Origin: Pseudomonadota bacterium | Lineage (GTDB): Bacteria > Desulfobacterota > Desulfovibrionia > Desulfovibrionales > Desulfovibrionaceae | Reading direction: 5' to 3' | Assembly (NCBI GenBank): GCA_023399375.1 | Contig: JAEWPX010000138.1 | Span: 18,929 to 82,928, forward strand | DNA: 64,000 nt | Shown here: piece after piece, positions 23,894 through 32,832 of the stretch | How positions within the stretch are numbered: the stretch's first letter is position 1 | Layout: every line of letters begins with the position of its first letter | Made by a program: the position numbers and the translations under genes | The notes under the pieces: model-generated | Database searches by the model: none | What the model was told of the DNA's origin: nothing | The model's input: only the letters and a program-made list of their open reading frames with translations

Positions 23894-24325
23894 GTGCCCC
23901 CGATTTCGTCCCACCTGCTGGAACTGTTCGATGCTGCCGGCGCGCCGCGCGGCCTGCTTGTGAGCCCCGAACTCTGGGCCAAGGTCCGAGACGACGTGTT
24001 GCCGCGGCTGACGAAGGCGCTCTACGTCCTGGACCCCGCCTGCCGCCCGGAACCCGAGGAACGCCCGGAGCCCATGGCGGAATGGGAAACCCTGCTCCAG
24101 TATTGGGATTTCACCTATCCGCCGGCCTACGACGTTTCCTGCGCCCATTGCGGCGCGTCCACCCCGGACTGGCGCGCGGACGAACCGCGCAAGTTCCGGT
24201 TGCGCAACGCCAATCTCGGTGGACTCGTAACCTTCCAGTGCCAGACCTGCAAGTCCCTGGTGCTCAAAAAGCATTTCAAGAAGCATCTCACGGTGGAATG
24301 CCAACCGTATGTCGAACGCTGCTGA
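23894..24325 (+). CDS. Conserved-looking zinc-ribbon protein between parB and parA, function unknown
   Basis: A 143-residue protein starting at GTG 23894, chosen for its perfect AAGGAG ribosome site. The N-terminal half is helical and acidic. The C-terminal half has two well-separated pairs, CAHCG (about residue 82) and CQTCK (about residue 120), which would hold one zinc in a ribbon fold. It then ends in a basic KKHFKKHLTVEC segment. No family was recognised. A DNA- or RNA-binding role is possible from the ribbon and basic tail, but this is inference. It points opposite to parB and is followed by a strong bidirectional terminator. Confidence 0.65.
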   Translation: MPPISSHLLELFDAAGAPRGLLVSPELWAKVRDDVLPRLTKALYVLDPACRPEPEERPEPMAEWETLLQYWDFTYPPAYDVSCAHCGASTPDWRADEPRKFRLRNANLGGLVTFQCQTCKSLVLKKHFKKHLTVECQPYVERC

Positions 24326-24337
24326 ACGCAGCTGTTT

Positions 24338-24383
24338 CCGCACAAAAAAAGGCCGTCCCTCGGGACGGCCTTTTTTTGTGCGG
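24338..24383. terminator. Strong bidirectional terminator before parA
   Basis: A perfect 22-base stem consists of CCGCACA, seven A and GGCCGTCCC, pairing with its complement that contains seven T. It serves the plus-strand zinc-ribbon gene and the minus-strand parA, whose stop codon is 11 bases away. Confidence 0.92.
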
Positions 24384-24393
24384 AAAGAATATG

Positions 24394-25167
24394 CTACGCG
24401 CCCACGGGCTGGCGGCGGACCACTTCCTGGGCCAGCGAAAGGTAGGCTTCCGCGCCCCGGGATTTGATGTCGTGGGTGAGCACGGGCTTGCCGTAGCTCG
24501 GCGCTTCGGACAGGCGGATATTGCGGGGAATGAGCGTCTGAAAATAGAGCTTGGGGAAGCACTTCCAGACTTCACGCTTGACGTGGCGGTTGAGCTTGTT
24601 GCGGCCGTCGTACATGGTGAGCACGACGCCGAGCAGGGTCAGGCGATTGTTGAGGCGCTTGCGCACCTGGTCGTAGGTGCGCAGCAACTGGGCCACGCCT
24701 TCCAGGGCGTAGTATTCGCACTGGAGCGGCACGAGCATTTCCGTGGCCGCGCACAGGGCGTTGAGCGTCACGATGCCGAGCGACGGCGGACAGTCGAGGA
24801 GCACGTAGTCGTAGGCGTCGGCCAGCTGTTCGACCACGGCGCGCAGGTAGTACTCGCGCCTAGGCTTGTCCACCAACTCGATATCCGCGGCCACGAGGTC
24901 CGGACCCGACGGCAGCACCTTGAGGCAGGGCAGTTCCGTACCGACCACGGCCTGGGCGGCGCGCTCGGGCTCGTAGAGCACGGAATAGAGATTTTCGCTG
25001 ACTTTTTCGGGGTAGATGGACAACCCGCTGCCGGCGTTGGCCTGCGGGTCGCAGTCAATCAGCAGGGTTTTTTTTTCCATGACCGCCAGGGAAGCGGCCA
25101 GGTTCACGGCCGTGGTGGTTTTACCCACCCCGCCTTTCTGGTTGGCGATGACAATCACGCGCGCCAT
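24394..25167 (-). CDS. parA: Chromosome-partitioning ATPase ParA/Soj
   Basis: A 257-residue deviant Walker-A ATPase that drives origin segregation with ParB. The P-loop is QKGGVGKTTTAVNLAASLA (signature KGGVGKTT), the A' motif is LLIDCDPQANA, and Walker B is YVLLDCPPSLG. The DNA-binding basic residues near REVW and the C-terminal SRGAEAYLSLAQEV are as in chromosomal Soj proteins. The ATG at 25167 starts MARVIVIANQ. A perfect parS lies 55 bases upstream. Confidence 0.96.
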   Translation of the reverse strand: MARVIVIANQKGGVGKTTTAVNLAASLAVMEKKTLLIDCDPQANAGSGLSIYPEKVSENLYSVLYEPERAAQAVVGTELPCLKVLPSGPDLVAADIELVDKPRREYYLRAVVEQLADAYDYVLLDCPPSLGIVTLNALCAATEMLVPLQCEYYALEGVAQLLRTYDQVRKRLNNRLTLLGVVLTMYDGRNKLNRHVKREVWKCFPKLYFQTLIPRNIRLSEAPSYGKPVLTHDIKSRGAEAYLSLAQEVVRRQPVGA

Positions 25168-25221
25168 GCCGTTCCTCCCGGGCCGCTCACGGCCCTTTCC
25201 GAATCTCCCGACGCCGGGCGC

Positions 25222-25237
25222 TGTTTCACGTGAAACA
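25222..25237. promoter_or_regulatory. parS centromere site
   Basis: TGTTTCACGTGAAACA is a perfect match to the 16-base universal parS palindrome. It lies between parA and the upstream small gene, so ParB spreading from it may also autoregulate parA. It was the only perfect copy noticed in the window. Confidence 0.95.
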
Positions 25238-25243
25238 GACGGT

Positions 25244-25534
25244 CTAGTCGCGGAACGTGCGGTGGCAGAAAGCCTGGGCGTCATCCAGGGATTCGACGAG
25301 CATGACGCAGCCTTCCACGTCACGCTTCTTCACGGCATTGAGCAGTTGGCCGGCGAGATGGGAAAAGTCCTCAGCTTCGTCCATCCAATCCTCATCCGCC
25401 AATTGGTGCATCTTGCGCGCCAAACGTACAAGGCGATTGACCGATTCCTCGTCAGGCAGATTCGCTTCCGCGACCTGGCTCTGGATGTGCGTGAAAACTT
25501 TTTCAAGATCACGTTTCGTGGTCTGGAATTCCAT
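25244..25534 (-). CDS. Small acidic protein resembling the GSU3529 family
   Basis: A 96-residue helical, acidic protein with no membrane segment or known catalytic motif. Visible pattern: ESVNRLVRLARKMHQLADED, then DFSHLAGQLLNAVKKRD. It resembles a family of uncharacterised deltaproteobacterial proteins (GSU3529), by recall only. The internal ATG at 25534 is preferred to 25573 because AAGGAC lies upstream of it. It precedes parA on the same strand, with parS between them. Confidence 0.6.
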   Translation of the reverse strand: MEFQTTKRDLEKVFTHIQSQVAEANLPDEESVNRLVRLARKMHQLADEDWMDEAEDFSHLAGQLLNAVKKRDVEGCVMLVESLDDAQAFCHRTFRD

Positions 25535-25610
25535 CTCCCGAGTCCGTCCTTCAGGCGGTTTCATTGGTTGCAAGGAAAAGGATTAGGTGACTGCACGCAT
25601 CCTGTCAATA

Positions 25611-26618
25611 TCAAGAGCAATAATATTCACGATACCAATCGATGAAACGGGCGATGCCTGTTTCAAGAGGCGTGCCGGGCTGGAATCCGACGTCGCGGAC
25701 GAGGTCGTCCACATTGGCGCAGGTAGCCGGAACATCGCCGGGTTGTAAAGGCAGCATCTCCATGATGGCTTTCTTGCCCAGGGCCTGTTCGATGCATTCG
25801 ATGAAACGCATCAAGGAGACGCTGTTGTTGTTGCCAATATTGTAGAGACGATACGGCGCGACACTGGTGCTCGGATCGGGCGTGGCCGGATTCCAGTTCG
25901 GATTCGGGGCCGCGGTATTGAGCGTCACGCGCACGACGCCTTCGACAATGTCGTCGATATACGTGAAATCACGCTCCATGCGGCCTTCATTGAAGACCTG
26001 GATCGGCTTGTCCTCAAGAATGGCCTTGGTGAACAGGAAAAGGGCCATGTCCGGACGGCCCCAGGGGCCGTATACCGTGAAAAAACGCAGGCCCGTGCAG
26101 GGCAGGCCGAAAAGATAGCTGTAGGAGTGGGCCATCAGTTCGTTGGATTTCTTGGACGCCGCATACAGGCTGATGGGATGGTCCACGTTGTCGTGCACGG
26201 AAAAGGGCATCGTCGTATTGAGGCCGTACACGGAACTGGAAGAAGCGAAAACGAAATGCTGTATATTGTGATGGCGGCAGTTTTCCAGGATATTGTAGTA
26301 GCCGATGATATTGGCGTTGATGTAGTCGTCGGGGTGCGTCAGACTGTGCCGGACGCCGGCCTGTGCGGCCAGGTTGACGACATGCGTGAAGCCGCCGGCG
26401 TCGAACAGGGCGTTCATGGCCGCACGATCGGCCATCTCGGCTTTGACGAACGTAAACGCCGGGCTCTCGCCGAGAATCTTCAGCCGGTCCTGTTTGAGCG
26501 TCACGGAATAGTACGGGCTCAGGTTGTCGAGACCGGTGACGGAAAAGCCCATGGACAGGAAACGGCGACACAGGTGGAAGCCGATAAATCCGGCCGCGCC
26601 GGTGACAAGGATGTTCAT
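25611..26618 (-). CDS. NAD-dependent nucleotide-sugar epimerase, UDP-glucuronate 4-epimerase type
   Basis: A 335-residue extended short-chain dehydrogenase. The Rossmann motif is VTGAAGFIGFHLCRR at the N-terminus, and the catalytic region shows SSSSVYG and YAASKKSNEL (Tyr/Lys pair). Downstream are RFFTVYGPWGRPDMA and RDFTYIDDIVEGV, which are characteristic of UDP-glucuronate/galacturonate 4-epimerases of the CapI/LspL group. It supplies a uronic-acid sugar nucleotide for surface polysaccharide or LPS. AAAGGAACC precedes the ATG. It stands alone, without glycan genes around it. Confidence 0.9.
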   Translation of the reverse strand: MNILVTGAAGFIGFHLCRRFLSMGFSVTGLDNLSPYYSVTLKQDRLKILGESPAFTFVKAEMADRAAMNALFDAGGFTHVVNLAAQAGVRHSLTHPDDYINANIIGYYNILENCRHHNIQHFVFASSSSVYGLNTTMPFSVHDNVDHPISLYAASKKSNELMAHSYSYLFGLPCTGLRFFTVYGPWGRPDMALFLFTKAILEDKPIQVFNEGRMERDFTYIDDIVEGVVRVTLNTAAPNPNWNPATPDPSTSVAPYRLYNIGNNNSVSLMRFIECIEQALGKKAIMEMLPLQPGDVPATCANVDDLVRDVGFQPGTPLETGIARFIDWYREYYCS

Positions 26619-26681
26619 GGTTCCTTTGGGTGGCGGTTGCACGCTCGCATCTGCGAGGCGGTCGTGGCCCACGCGGCGGGA

Positions 26682-27536
26682 TCACGCGTCGCCGTCTTGA
26701 GTCGTGTCCTGCACGCTGGTTTCGGTTTTTGCGGCGAAAGCCGTGTTCAGGGGTGCGGCGTTCGGGACAGGGTTCTTGCCGTCCAGCCCGCCGTGGCCTG
26801 GAACATGAAAAAAAGCCCGGATAAAATCAAGTGGAATGGGTAAAATTGTAGCCGCATGGCTCTCGGCGGCCATCTCGCGCATGGTCTGGAGATAGCGCAA
26901 TTGCAAGGCCTCCGGGCGCACGGCGATGATCTCCGCGGCCTGGGCCAGGCGGGTAGCGGCCTGGAATTCGCCTTCGGCGTTGATGACCTTGGCCCGGCGT
27001 TCGCGTTCGGCTTCGGCCTGCTTGGCCATGGCGCGCTGCATTTCCTGGGGCAGATCGATGTACTTGAGTTCCACGTTGGCGACCTTGATGCCCCACGGGC
27101 CGGCGTGCTGGTCCAGGATGGTCTGCACCTGCTCGTTGACCTTGTCCCGGTGGGCCAGGATCTCGTCGAGCTCTACGCCGCCGCACACGCTGCGCAGGGT
27201 TGTCTGGGAGATCTGCGAGGTGGCGTACATGTAGTCCTCGACTTCGAGAATGGCCTTGATCGGGTCCGCGACGCGGAAATAGACCACGGCGTTGACCTTG
27301 ATGCTCACGTTGTCGCGCGTGATCACGTCCTGGTTGGGAACGTCCATGGCGAAGGTGCGCAGGGACACCTTGATCATGCGGTCGATGACCGGGAAAAGCA
27401 GGATGAGCCCCGGCCCCTTGGCCCCGATGACGCGGCCGAGGCGGAAAATGACGCCGCGTTCGTACTCGTTGAGCACGCGCAGCGAAGCGAAAAGCAGAAA
27501 GAGGACTATGGCCGCAAGGGGTAATAACGCAAACAT
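26682..27536 (-). CDS. Slipin (stomatin-like SPFH protein)
   Basis: A 284-residue membrane protein. An N-terminal hydrophobic helix (about residues 2-20) is followed by an SPFH/band-7 domain with NEYERGVIFRLGRV, GPGLILLFPVIDRM and a helical tail AKQAEAERERRAKVINAEGE. Slipins form oligomeric rings in the membrane and pair functionally with NfeD-type proteases, whose gene is immediately upstream (27-base gap). A strong GGGAGGAAG ribosome site supports the ATG at 27536. It is probably involved in membrane-quality control. Confidence 0.92.
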   Translation of the reverse strand: MFALLPLAAIVLFLLFASLRVLNEYERGVIFRLGRVIGAKGPGLILLFPVIDRMIKVSLRTFAMDVPNQDVITRDNVSIKVNAVVYFRVADPIKAILEVEDYMYATSQISQTTLRSVCGGVELDEILAHRDKVNEQVQTILDQHAGPWGIKVANVELKYIDLPQEMQRAMAKQAEAERERRAKVINAEGEFQAATRLAQAAEIIAVRPEALQLRYLQTMREMAAESHAATILPIPLDFIRAFFHVPGHGGLDGKNPVPNAAPLNTAFAAKTETSVQDTTQDGDA

Positions 27537-27562
27537 GGCTTCCTCCCTAGGCTCGATGGAGT

Positions 27563-28903
27563 TCAAGGCTGTTCGCCGCCATCGGCGGCAACGATGAGAA
27601 GCATGTCCTTGACCGCGATGACGCGGACCGTGCCGCCAGCATGCGGGGGAGCCGCGTTTGTGCCGGGTTCAAGGACGGCGTCCCAGATTTCCCCGCGCAA
27701 AAAGACTTTTCCGGAGTTTTCGGACCAGTGCCGCACCTGCGCGGTCTTGCCGACGAGCGCGCCGACGCCCGTGCGGGGGCGCAGGCGCTGCGCCTTGGCC
27801 AGCAGCCAGACCGCGAGAGACAGCAGGACGCACACGCCGATGACCGTCGGCGCAATGAGCGAAAGAGGCAGACCATCCACGCCCTGGCCGCGAAAGAGCA
27901 GCAGCGAGCCGAAAAAAAGCGCCGCCAGCCCGGAGAGACTGAGCAGACCATAACTCGTCACATGGATTTCCAGCAGAAAGAGCACGCCGCTGAAGAGCAG
28001 CAGCAGCAGGGCGGCGGCGTTGGTCGGCAGCACGGACAGGGCGTAGAGCGCGAGCAGCAGGCACAATCCGCCGGCAACGCCCGGCAGGATGACGCCCGGG
28101 GTCGCAAGCTCGAAAAAGATGCCGGCCACGCCGATAAGGAGCAGGATGTAGGCGACCTGCGGATTGAGCAGCCAGGAAAGAAACGCGTGCCGCCAGGACG
28201 TTTCCTGCGTGACGATGCGCACCTGCGACGGCGTGAAATGCAGCACGCCGTCGGCTGAAGCGAGACCGCGTTTGCCGATTTGTTCGAGCAGGTCTGTCCT
28301 GTCAACGGCAAGGTAATCGACGACGCGGCGACTGACGGCTTCAGCCGCGGTGCTGTTGGCCGCTTCGGTCACGGCGCGCTGGTACCAGGCGATGTCGCGG
28401 CCCGAGGCTTCAGCCAGGGAGCGCACCAGGCTCGTCAGGTCGTTTTGCACTTTGGCGCTGCTCGTTTTCCCCATGTCTTCGCCGCCAAGTCCCACAGGCG
28501 AGGCCGAACCGATGGTCGTTTGCGGAGCCATGGCGTTGACTTGCGCCGCTGCCATGAGAAAAACCCCGGCCGAGGCCGCGCGCGCCCCGGAGGGCGCGAC
28601 ATAGATGACGACCGGCACGGACGACTGGCGGATGGATTTGACCATGCGGCGCATGATTTCCACGCTGCCGCCCGGGGTGTCGAGTTGCACGAGAAGGAGA
28701 GAGGCGTCCTGCTGTTTCGCGGCAAGCAGGCCTTCGTCGAGGAAATCCGCGGCAACGGGTGTGATCGCGCCATCCAGAGAAAGGGAAACGGCCGTAAGGA
28801 GCTTATCCTTGGACGAGGCAGCCTCGGTTGCCGCCTGTGCTGCCGTCACGGCGAGAAGAAGGCAGAAGAGCAGCTCAAGGGGAAGCCAAAGACGCCACGA
28901 CAT
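27563..28903 (-). CDS. NfeD-family membrane serine protease with C-terminal OB domain
   Basis: A 446-residue long-form NfeD protein. A signal peptide (about residues 1-24) leads to a ClpP-like protease domain with QLDTPGGSVEIMRRMVKSI, the serine region PSGARAASAGVFL and the candidate lysine in GKTSSAKV. Four to five membrane helices (about 235-370) follow, then a soluble OB-fold domain (about 375-440, VGKTAQV to RVIAVKDMLL). This class cleaves the hydrophobic C-terminus of partner slipins. It is directly upstream of the slipin gene and overlaps the upstream gene by 29 bases. Confidence 0.92.
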   Translation of the reverse strand: MSWRLWLPLELLFCLLLAVTAAQAATEAASSKDKLLTAVSLSLDGAITPVAADFLDEGLLAAKQQDASLLLVQLDTPGGSVEIMRRMVKSIRQSSVPVVIYVAPSGARAASAGVFLMAAAQVNAMAPQTTIGSASPVGLGGEDMGKTSSAKVQNDLTSLVRSLAEASGRDIAWYQRAVTEAANSTAAEAVSRRVVDYLAVDRTDLLEQIGKRGLASADGVLHFTPSQVRIVTQETSWRHAFLSWLLNPQVAYILLLIGVAGIFFELATPGVILPGVAGGLCLLLALYALSVLPTNAAALLLLLFSGVLFLLEIHVTSYGLLSLSGLAALFFGSLLLFRGQGVDGLPLSLIAPTVIGVCVLLSLAVWLLAKAQRLRPRTGVGALVGKTAQVRHWSENSGKVFLRGEIWDAVLEPGTNAAPPHAGGTVRVIAVKDMLLIVAADGGEQP

Positions 28904-29513
28904 GGTCCCAGACCTCCTTGTCGCCTTGGAGCAGGGTATCGGGATCGGGCAAGGACACTATCTTCAGGGAATCGTCTGGCGGACGCTGCGCCGTAAGCGT
29001 CGCCGCCATGGTCGGATCGAATACCGCCAGCTTGCGCGGGCCAAGCAGGCGCAATCCAGCGAGAAAGATCGCCAAATCGCGTTGCGGAGCTGCGGCGTCG
29101 GGCAAACGCACGGGCCAGAAGGCCACCGCGTTTTTTCCGGCAAGTCCGCAGGCGACGAGCAGTTTGCGCCACAGCGGGCCGCGCCGCGGATCGGCGTGGC
29201 CGGTCATGTCGTCGCCAAGGGCAGCATAGGTGATGACCAGGGCAGGACGCTCGGGCGCCTTGGCGAAAAGCGCGGGCCAGGGCGCGGGCCAGGATGCGGG
29301 GTCTTCGGAAACGGCGTCCGGCGCGATTGCGGCAGCGGGGGAGAGGGAAACGACGTCCGGCGCGGGAGACTCGGCAGCTGCGACAAAGTCCTGGGCCGGT
29401 TGCTGCGCATATACGGCCTGCGCTTCCGGATCGAGGTAAAAATAGCGCACGCCGGCCAGTTGCCAGATGCGCAGGCGTTCGGGAACGTCTATGAGGGAAT
29501 CGTGAAGTCCCAT
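28875..29513 (-). CDS. Hypothetical protein between coaBC and nfeD
   Basis: A 212-residue soluble protein with no recognised domain. Visible blocks are ERLRIWQLAGVRYFYLDP near the N-terminus, an Ala/Pro-rich linker (about 45-85), then LVITYAALGDDMTGHADPRR and GPRKLAVFDP. The strand/helix pattern of the C-terminal half suggests an alpha/beta fold. The ATG at 29513 lies within the end of coaBC (25-base overlap), and the 3' end overlaps nfeD. It is therefore tightly packed in a coaBC-X-nfeD-slipin transcript. Confidence 0.65.
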   Translation of the reverse strand: MGLHDSLIDVPERLRIWQLAGVRYFYLDPEAQAVYAQQPAQDFVAAAESPAPDVVSLSPAAAIAPDAVSEDPASWPAPWPALFAKAPERPALVITYAALGDDMTGHADPRRGPLWRKLLVACGLAGKNAVAFWPVRLPDAAAPQRDLAIFLAGLRLLGPRKLAVFDPTMAATLTAQRPPDDSLKIVSLPDPDTLLQGDKEVWDHVVASLASP

Positions 29514-30709
29514 ATCTTCCAGGCCATTTCCGTTTTGGGGAGTGTCTCCCAGGCTTCCTCGCGGCCGTCCGCAGCCAGGGCCAGGGCGGTGTTGCGGGAA
29601 GCGGCGAATCCGGCGTCCGGACTGCCGATGGGGTTGGCGATGATGACGTCGCAACGCTTGCGCGCGAGCTTACCCAGGGCGTTTTCCCGCAGCTTTTCGG
29701 CTTCCGCGCAAAATCCCACCAGCGTCTGCCCGGGCTTTTTGGACTGCCCCATTGCAGAGAGAATATCACGTGTGGGCGAAAAAACCAGGGGCGGACCGCC
29801 CTCTGCCGTATCCTTCTTGAATTTGCCGCCGCCGGGTAGGGGAGCGGGCGCGAAATCGGCCACGGCGGCGGTCATGACACCGTAGTCGCACTGCGGCCAG
29901 ACCTCGAGGCAGGCTTCGTACATCTGGGCGGCGGAAGTGACGGCGACCGTACGCACCGATTCCGGGAACCACCAGGAGACCGGGCCATGCACCACGGTCA
30001 CATCCGCGCCACGCAGCCAAGCGGCCATGGCAACGCATGCGCCCATGAGCCCTGTCGAGGGATTGGACCAAAAGCGGGCGGCGTCAAAATATTCGCGCGT
30101 GGGACCAAGGCTCACCAGCACCTTTTTTTCGGCCATATCCTGGGGCGTGAGCGCGCGCAGAATGGCCATGGCAATGGCGTTGTCATCGGCGAGGCGACCC
30201 TGGCCCGTCTCGCCGCAGGCCATTTCGCCGCAGTCGGGCGTGACGCCGACGACGCCGCGCGCAAGAAGCGATTCCCAGTTGGCTTTCGTGGCCGCGGCGT
30301 TCCACAGGCGCGGATTCATGGCTGGTGCGACCACGACAGGTCCCTCGAAGGCCAACAGTTGGCAGGAGAGAAGCGTGTCGGCCATGCCGCAGGCCATGCG
30401 GGCGATGGTATTGGCAGTGGCCGGGACCACGGCAAAGACGTCGGCGGCCTGGGCCGGTCCGAGATGCGCGAACGATGCGGCTTCCAACGCGAACATGCCC
30501 GTCAGCACGGGATCGGCCCCAAGGGCCTCGAAGGAGAGGGGGGTGACGAAATGCGTGGCCGCTTCGCTCAGGGTGACGCCGACCGAAACGCCGGCGGCGA
30601 GCAGACGGCGCATGAGCGTAAGCGCCTTGAAGGCCGCGATTGAGCCGGTCACGCCAAGGTGCACGCGGCGGCCCTGGTACCCTATGAAAAGGCAATGGGT
30701 GTCGTTCAT
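29489..30709 (-). CDS. coaBC: Bifunctional phosphopantothenoylcysteine decarboxylase/synthase
   Basis: A 406-residue coenzyme A biosynthesis enzyme. The N-terminal CoaC half is an FMN-dependent decarboxylase with LGVTGSIAAFKAL, the active-site histidine in SFAHLG, PAMNPRLW and the substrate-flap cysteine in GEMACGETGQGRL. The C-terminal CoaB half is a CTP-dependent ligase with VSLGPTREYFD and TAAVADFAPAP. Both halves look complete, so it joins cysteine to 4-phosphopantothenate and decarboxylates the product. It is the first gene of the group leading to nfeD. Confidence 0.95.
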   Translation of the reverse strand: MNDTHCLFIGYQGRRVHLGVTGSIAAFKALTLMRRLLAAGVSVGVTLSEAATHFVTPLSFEALGADPVLTGMFALEAASFAHLGPAQAADVFAVVPATANTIARMACGMADTLLSCQLLAFEGPVVVAPAMNPRLWNAAATKANWESLLARGVVGVTPDCGEMACGETGQGRLADDNAIAMAILRALTPQDMAEKKVLVSLGPTREYFDAARFWSNPSTGLMGACVAMAAWLRGADVTVVHGPVSWWFPESVRTVAVTSAAQMYEACLEVWPQCDYGVMTAAVADFAPAPLPGGGKFKKDTAEGGPPLVFSPTRDILSAMGQSKKPGQTLVGFCAEAEKLRENALGKLARKRCDVIIANPIGSPDAGFAASRNTALALAADGREEAWETLPKTEMAWKIWDFTIPS

Positions 30710-30730
30710 GGAAGTTCCGGGGGGTATGCG

Positions 30731-31612
30731 CTAGCCCGCAACGCCTTTGCTGCGGTAGAGTGCGATATGCCACTCGTAGATGCGCTGGGCGAGGTCGTCA
30801 ATGACGTTGTCCGTGATCTTGCTCCATTCCACTTTGCCGCTTTCTTCCTGGCGCACGCCATTGGCGATGAACTCCAGGCCCATGACCACCTCGCCGGAAA
30901 CCGGATCGCGCTGCACGTTGTTGATCTTGCACACGAGCCAGTATTCCTTGCGCAACCGGGGAATTTCCTCGGCAAAAGTGGAAAAGAAGATGAATCGGTG
31001 CCCTTTTTGCGGATCGAGCTGTTGTTCCTTGAGCAATGACCTTTGCAGGGAAAGGCGGAGGCCGCCGGCGGAAAGGTTGTCGAGCACGGCATGATTGGCC
31101 TTGAAATGCGCAAATCCAATGGTTGGCTTGGCGATGTCGAAGCCGCCGCTTGCATCGTATTTCCAGAGCGCGATATGGGAAAATTGCTCCAGATGCGGCT
31201 TCATGCGCAGGCTTTTGCGGCGTTGCGCGCCTTGCAGGGAGGTCGGAAAAGCGACGGCGATTTGGGGTAGTTTGTCCTGGAGTTGGCGGACGCGCAAAAT
31301 CGTGGTCGTAAAATTGTAAAAGATCTCGCGGTGCCGGTCTTCGCGTTCCACGATGCGAAAAAAGCAGTTGATGGTCTGATCGACGAAGCGTTCTTTTATG
31401 TTGGACAGGCCGCTCAATTCCAGAACGAGGCCGCTGGTGTTGAGCGCGATGATCGTGCCGGACACGCCTTTGAGATTGGACGTGCGTTCGTCGAACTGGA
31501 TGTGGACCTTTGACCGTTGCAAGAGGGCAAGATCGAGGATGGCGGCGTTTTTTTGCCGTTTCTGGTCTTCTTCCTTGGAAGAAGTCAGTTTGCGAAAGAG
31601 ATCCAGTCCCAT
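30731..31612 (-). CDS. PilZ-domain c-di-GMP receptor, YcgR-like
   Basis: A 293-residue cytoplasmic protein. The N-terminal part (about residues 30-130) resembles the YcgR/flagellar-brake barrel. The C-terminal PilZ domain shows the c-di-GMP motifs RRKSLR (RxxxR) and DNLSAGGLRL (D/NxSxxG). On binding c-di-GMP such proteins slow flagellar rotation or act on export machinery. It is consistent with the flagellar and EAL/HDOD genes elsewhere in the window. It lies 21 bases upstream of coaBC, and a 407-base gene-free gap lies upstream of it. Confidence 0.85.
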   Translation of the reverse strand: MGLDLFRKLTSSKEEDQKRQKNAAILDLALLQRSKVHIQFDERTSNLKGVSGTIIALNTSGLVLELSGLSNIKERFVDQTINCFFRIVEREDRHREIFYNFTTTILRVRQLQDKLPQIAVAFPTSLQGAQRRKSLRMKPHLEQFSHIALWKYDASGGFDIAKPTIGFAHFKANHAVLDNLSAGGLRLSLQRSLLKEQQLDPQKGHRFIFFSTFAEEIPRLRKEYWLVCKINNVQRDPVSGEVVMGLEFIANGVRQEESGKVEWSKITDNVIDDLAQRIYEWHIALYRSKGVAG

Positions 31613-32019
31613 GGCAATCTCGCCTGCCTGCGCAAACCTGCCATCCCGTCACCGCAACCGGATGCGCGCGTTCTGCCGGTCGGCCCGCCTTGAAGACGAC
31701 AAAAAATTTCGTGCGCGTAAAGAGTGTTGGCACTCATACGGGAATCAGCGCCGCTTGTCGTGTCCTTTGCCGCCTTTTGTCCGGATTTTCAAAACCCGCG
31801 ACGCGTTCCTATGCCTTTATAACATACTGAAAAAAATCGTCCCGGCAAACAGGTCCCCATGCCGAAGCGATCTGGTTTTTTCGAAAGCCGGGAACCCGGC
31901 AGGAGCATCAGCAAAAAGCATTCCCGCCAAGCATGGCGCACTGCTACAGAATCTGGCAGTCTTCTAACCAGTAAAAAAGAAAAACACCCTTCGGCAACTC
32001 CCGCAAGGCACGGGAGCGC
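31613..32019. other. Gene-free gap between the PilZ gene and the gyrA-operon lipoprotein
   Basis: About 407 bases, AT-richer than its surroundings between roughly 31800 and 31985. It holds the presumed promoter of the PilZ gene; on the minus strand a TTATAA hexamer occurs near 31817. A small stem, CTCCCG/CGGGAG (31998-32016), lies just after the lipoprotein stop and may help end the gyrase transcript. No reading frame, RNA gene, riboswitch or DnaA box was recognised. Confidence 0.4.
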
Positions 32020-32832
32020 TTATTTCGCATTGGACTCGAGCGCCTTCAATTGCTGCTCGATAACCTGGGGATTGGGATAAATCGTGCGCAACGACTCCAG
32101 TATTTGCACCGCTTCCCCGGTTTCACGCTTTTCCTGCAGCAGGGAAGCCAGGGCGAACCCGGCGCGTGCGCGCAAGGCCTGAGGAAAGACGCTTTTGTCG
32201 TACACTTCTCGCAGCATGGATTCGGCTTCGAGTTTTTGCCCGAGACGCAAGCGAAGCAGGCCGAGTTCCAGGGAAACCCGGGCCTCAAGTTCCGGAGCAA
32301 GGGCAGTTGCGGCAGCTTGCTGCACAAGCGCCAGGGCTGCGGCCTCGTCGTGCGCCTCCAGGCGGGAATGGGCGTATTCCAGGACAATATCGACGCGCAG
32401 GGCCTGGGGCAAGGCATCATTATCCAGCAGCCTTGCGTAGAGGACGCCTGCCTTGTCGTATTCCTTGAGTACGGCGCGCATCCTGGCCGCACGCAGCAGA
32501 AGCTTGGAGATCGTTTGCGGATCGCCGCCGTATTCGAGGAGCGAGGATTCGAGGAGTTTTACCGTTTTCGCCGGGGCGTTGCGCACATACTGGCTGATGT
32601 CGGCAAGGCGCTCCCAGGCTTCCAGGCGGTATTTTCCTTTCGGATACGCCTGAAGGTATGTCTCGTAGCCTTCCTCGGCGCGCAGATATTCGCCGTCGAT
32701 GAAGGCGGAGCGGGCGGCGACGACCAAACGGGTTTCGCCGTCGCTTTTTTCGCGACAGCCGGCCTGCCCCAGCAACAGCAGGGACAAGCCGGCAAACGCG
32801 ATGCCGATCAGGAAGCGTCGGTGGAAGGACAC
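32020..32832 (-). CDS. TPR lipoprotein downstream of gyrA
   Basis: A 270-residue precursor. The signal sequence ends in a lipobox-like QAGC (Cys near residue 26). The mature part is helical with TPR-like units (FIDGEYLRAEEGYETYLQAY, ARLLDNDALPQALRVDIVLE, ALASLLQEKRETGEAVQILE), resembling BamD/YbgF-type scaffolds. It would sit at the outer membrane as an assembly or docking factor. It starts inside gyrA (25-base overlap), so it is translationally coupled to gyrase. A lipoprotein gene in this position is also seen after gyrA in Desulfovibrio genomes. Confidence 0.8.
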   Translation of the reverse strand: MSFHRRFLIGIAFAGLSLLLLGQAGCREKSDGETRLVVAARSAFIDGEYLRAEEGYETYLQAYPKGKYRLEAWERLADISQYVRNAPAKTVKLLESSLLEYGGDPQTISKLLLRAARMRAVLKEYDKAGVLYARLLDNDALPQALRVDIVLEYAHSRLEAHDEAAALALVQQAAATALAPELEARVSLELGLLRLRLGQKLEAESMLREVYDKSVFPQALRARAGFALASLLQEKRETGEAVQILESLRTIYPNPQVIEQQLKALESNAK

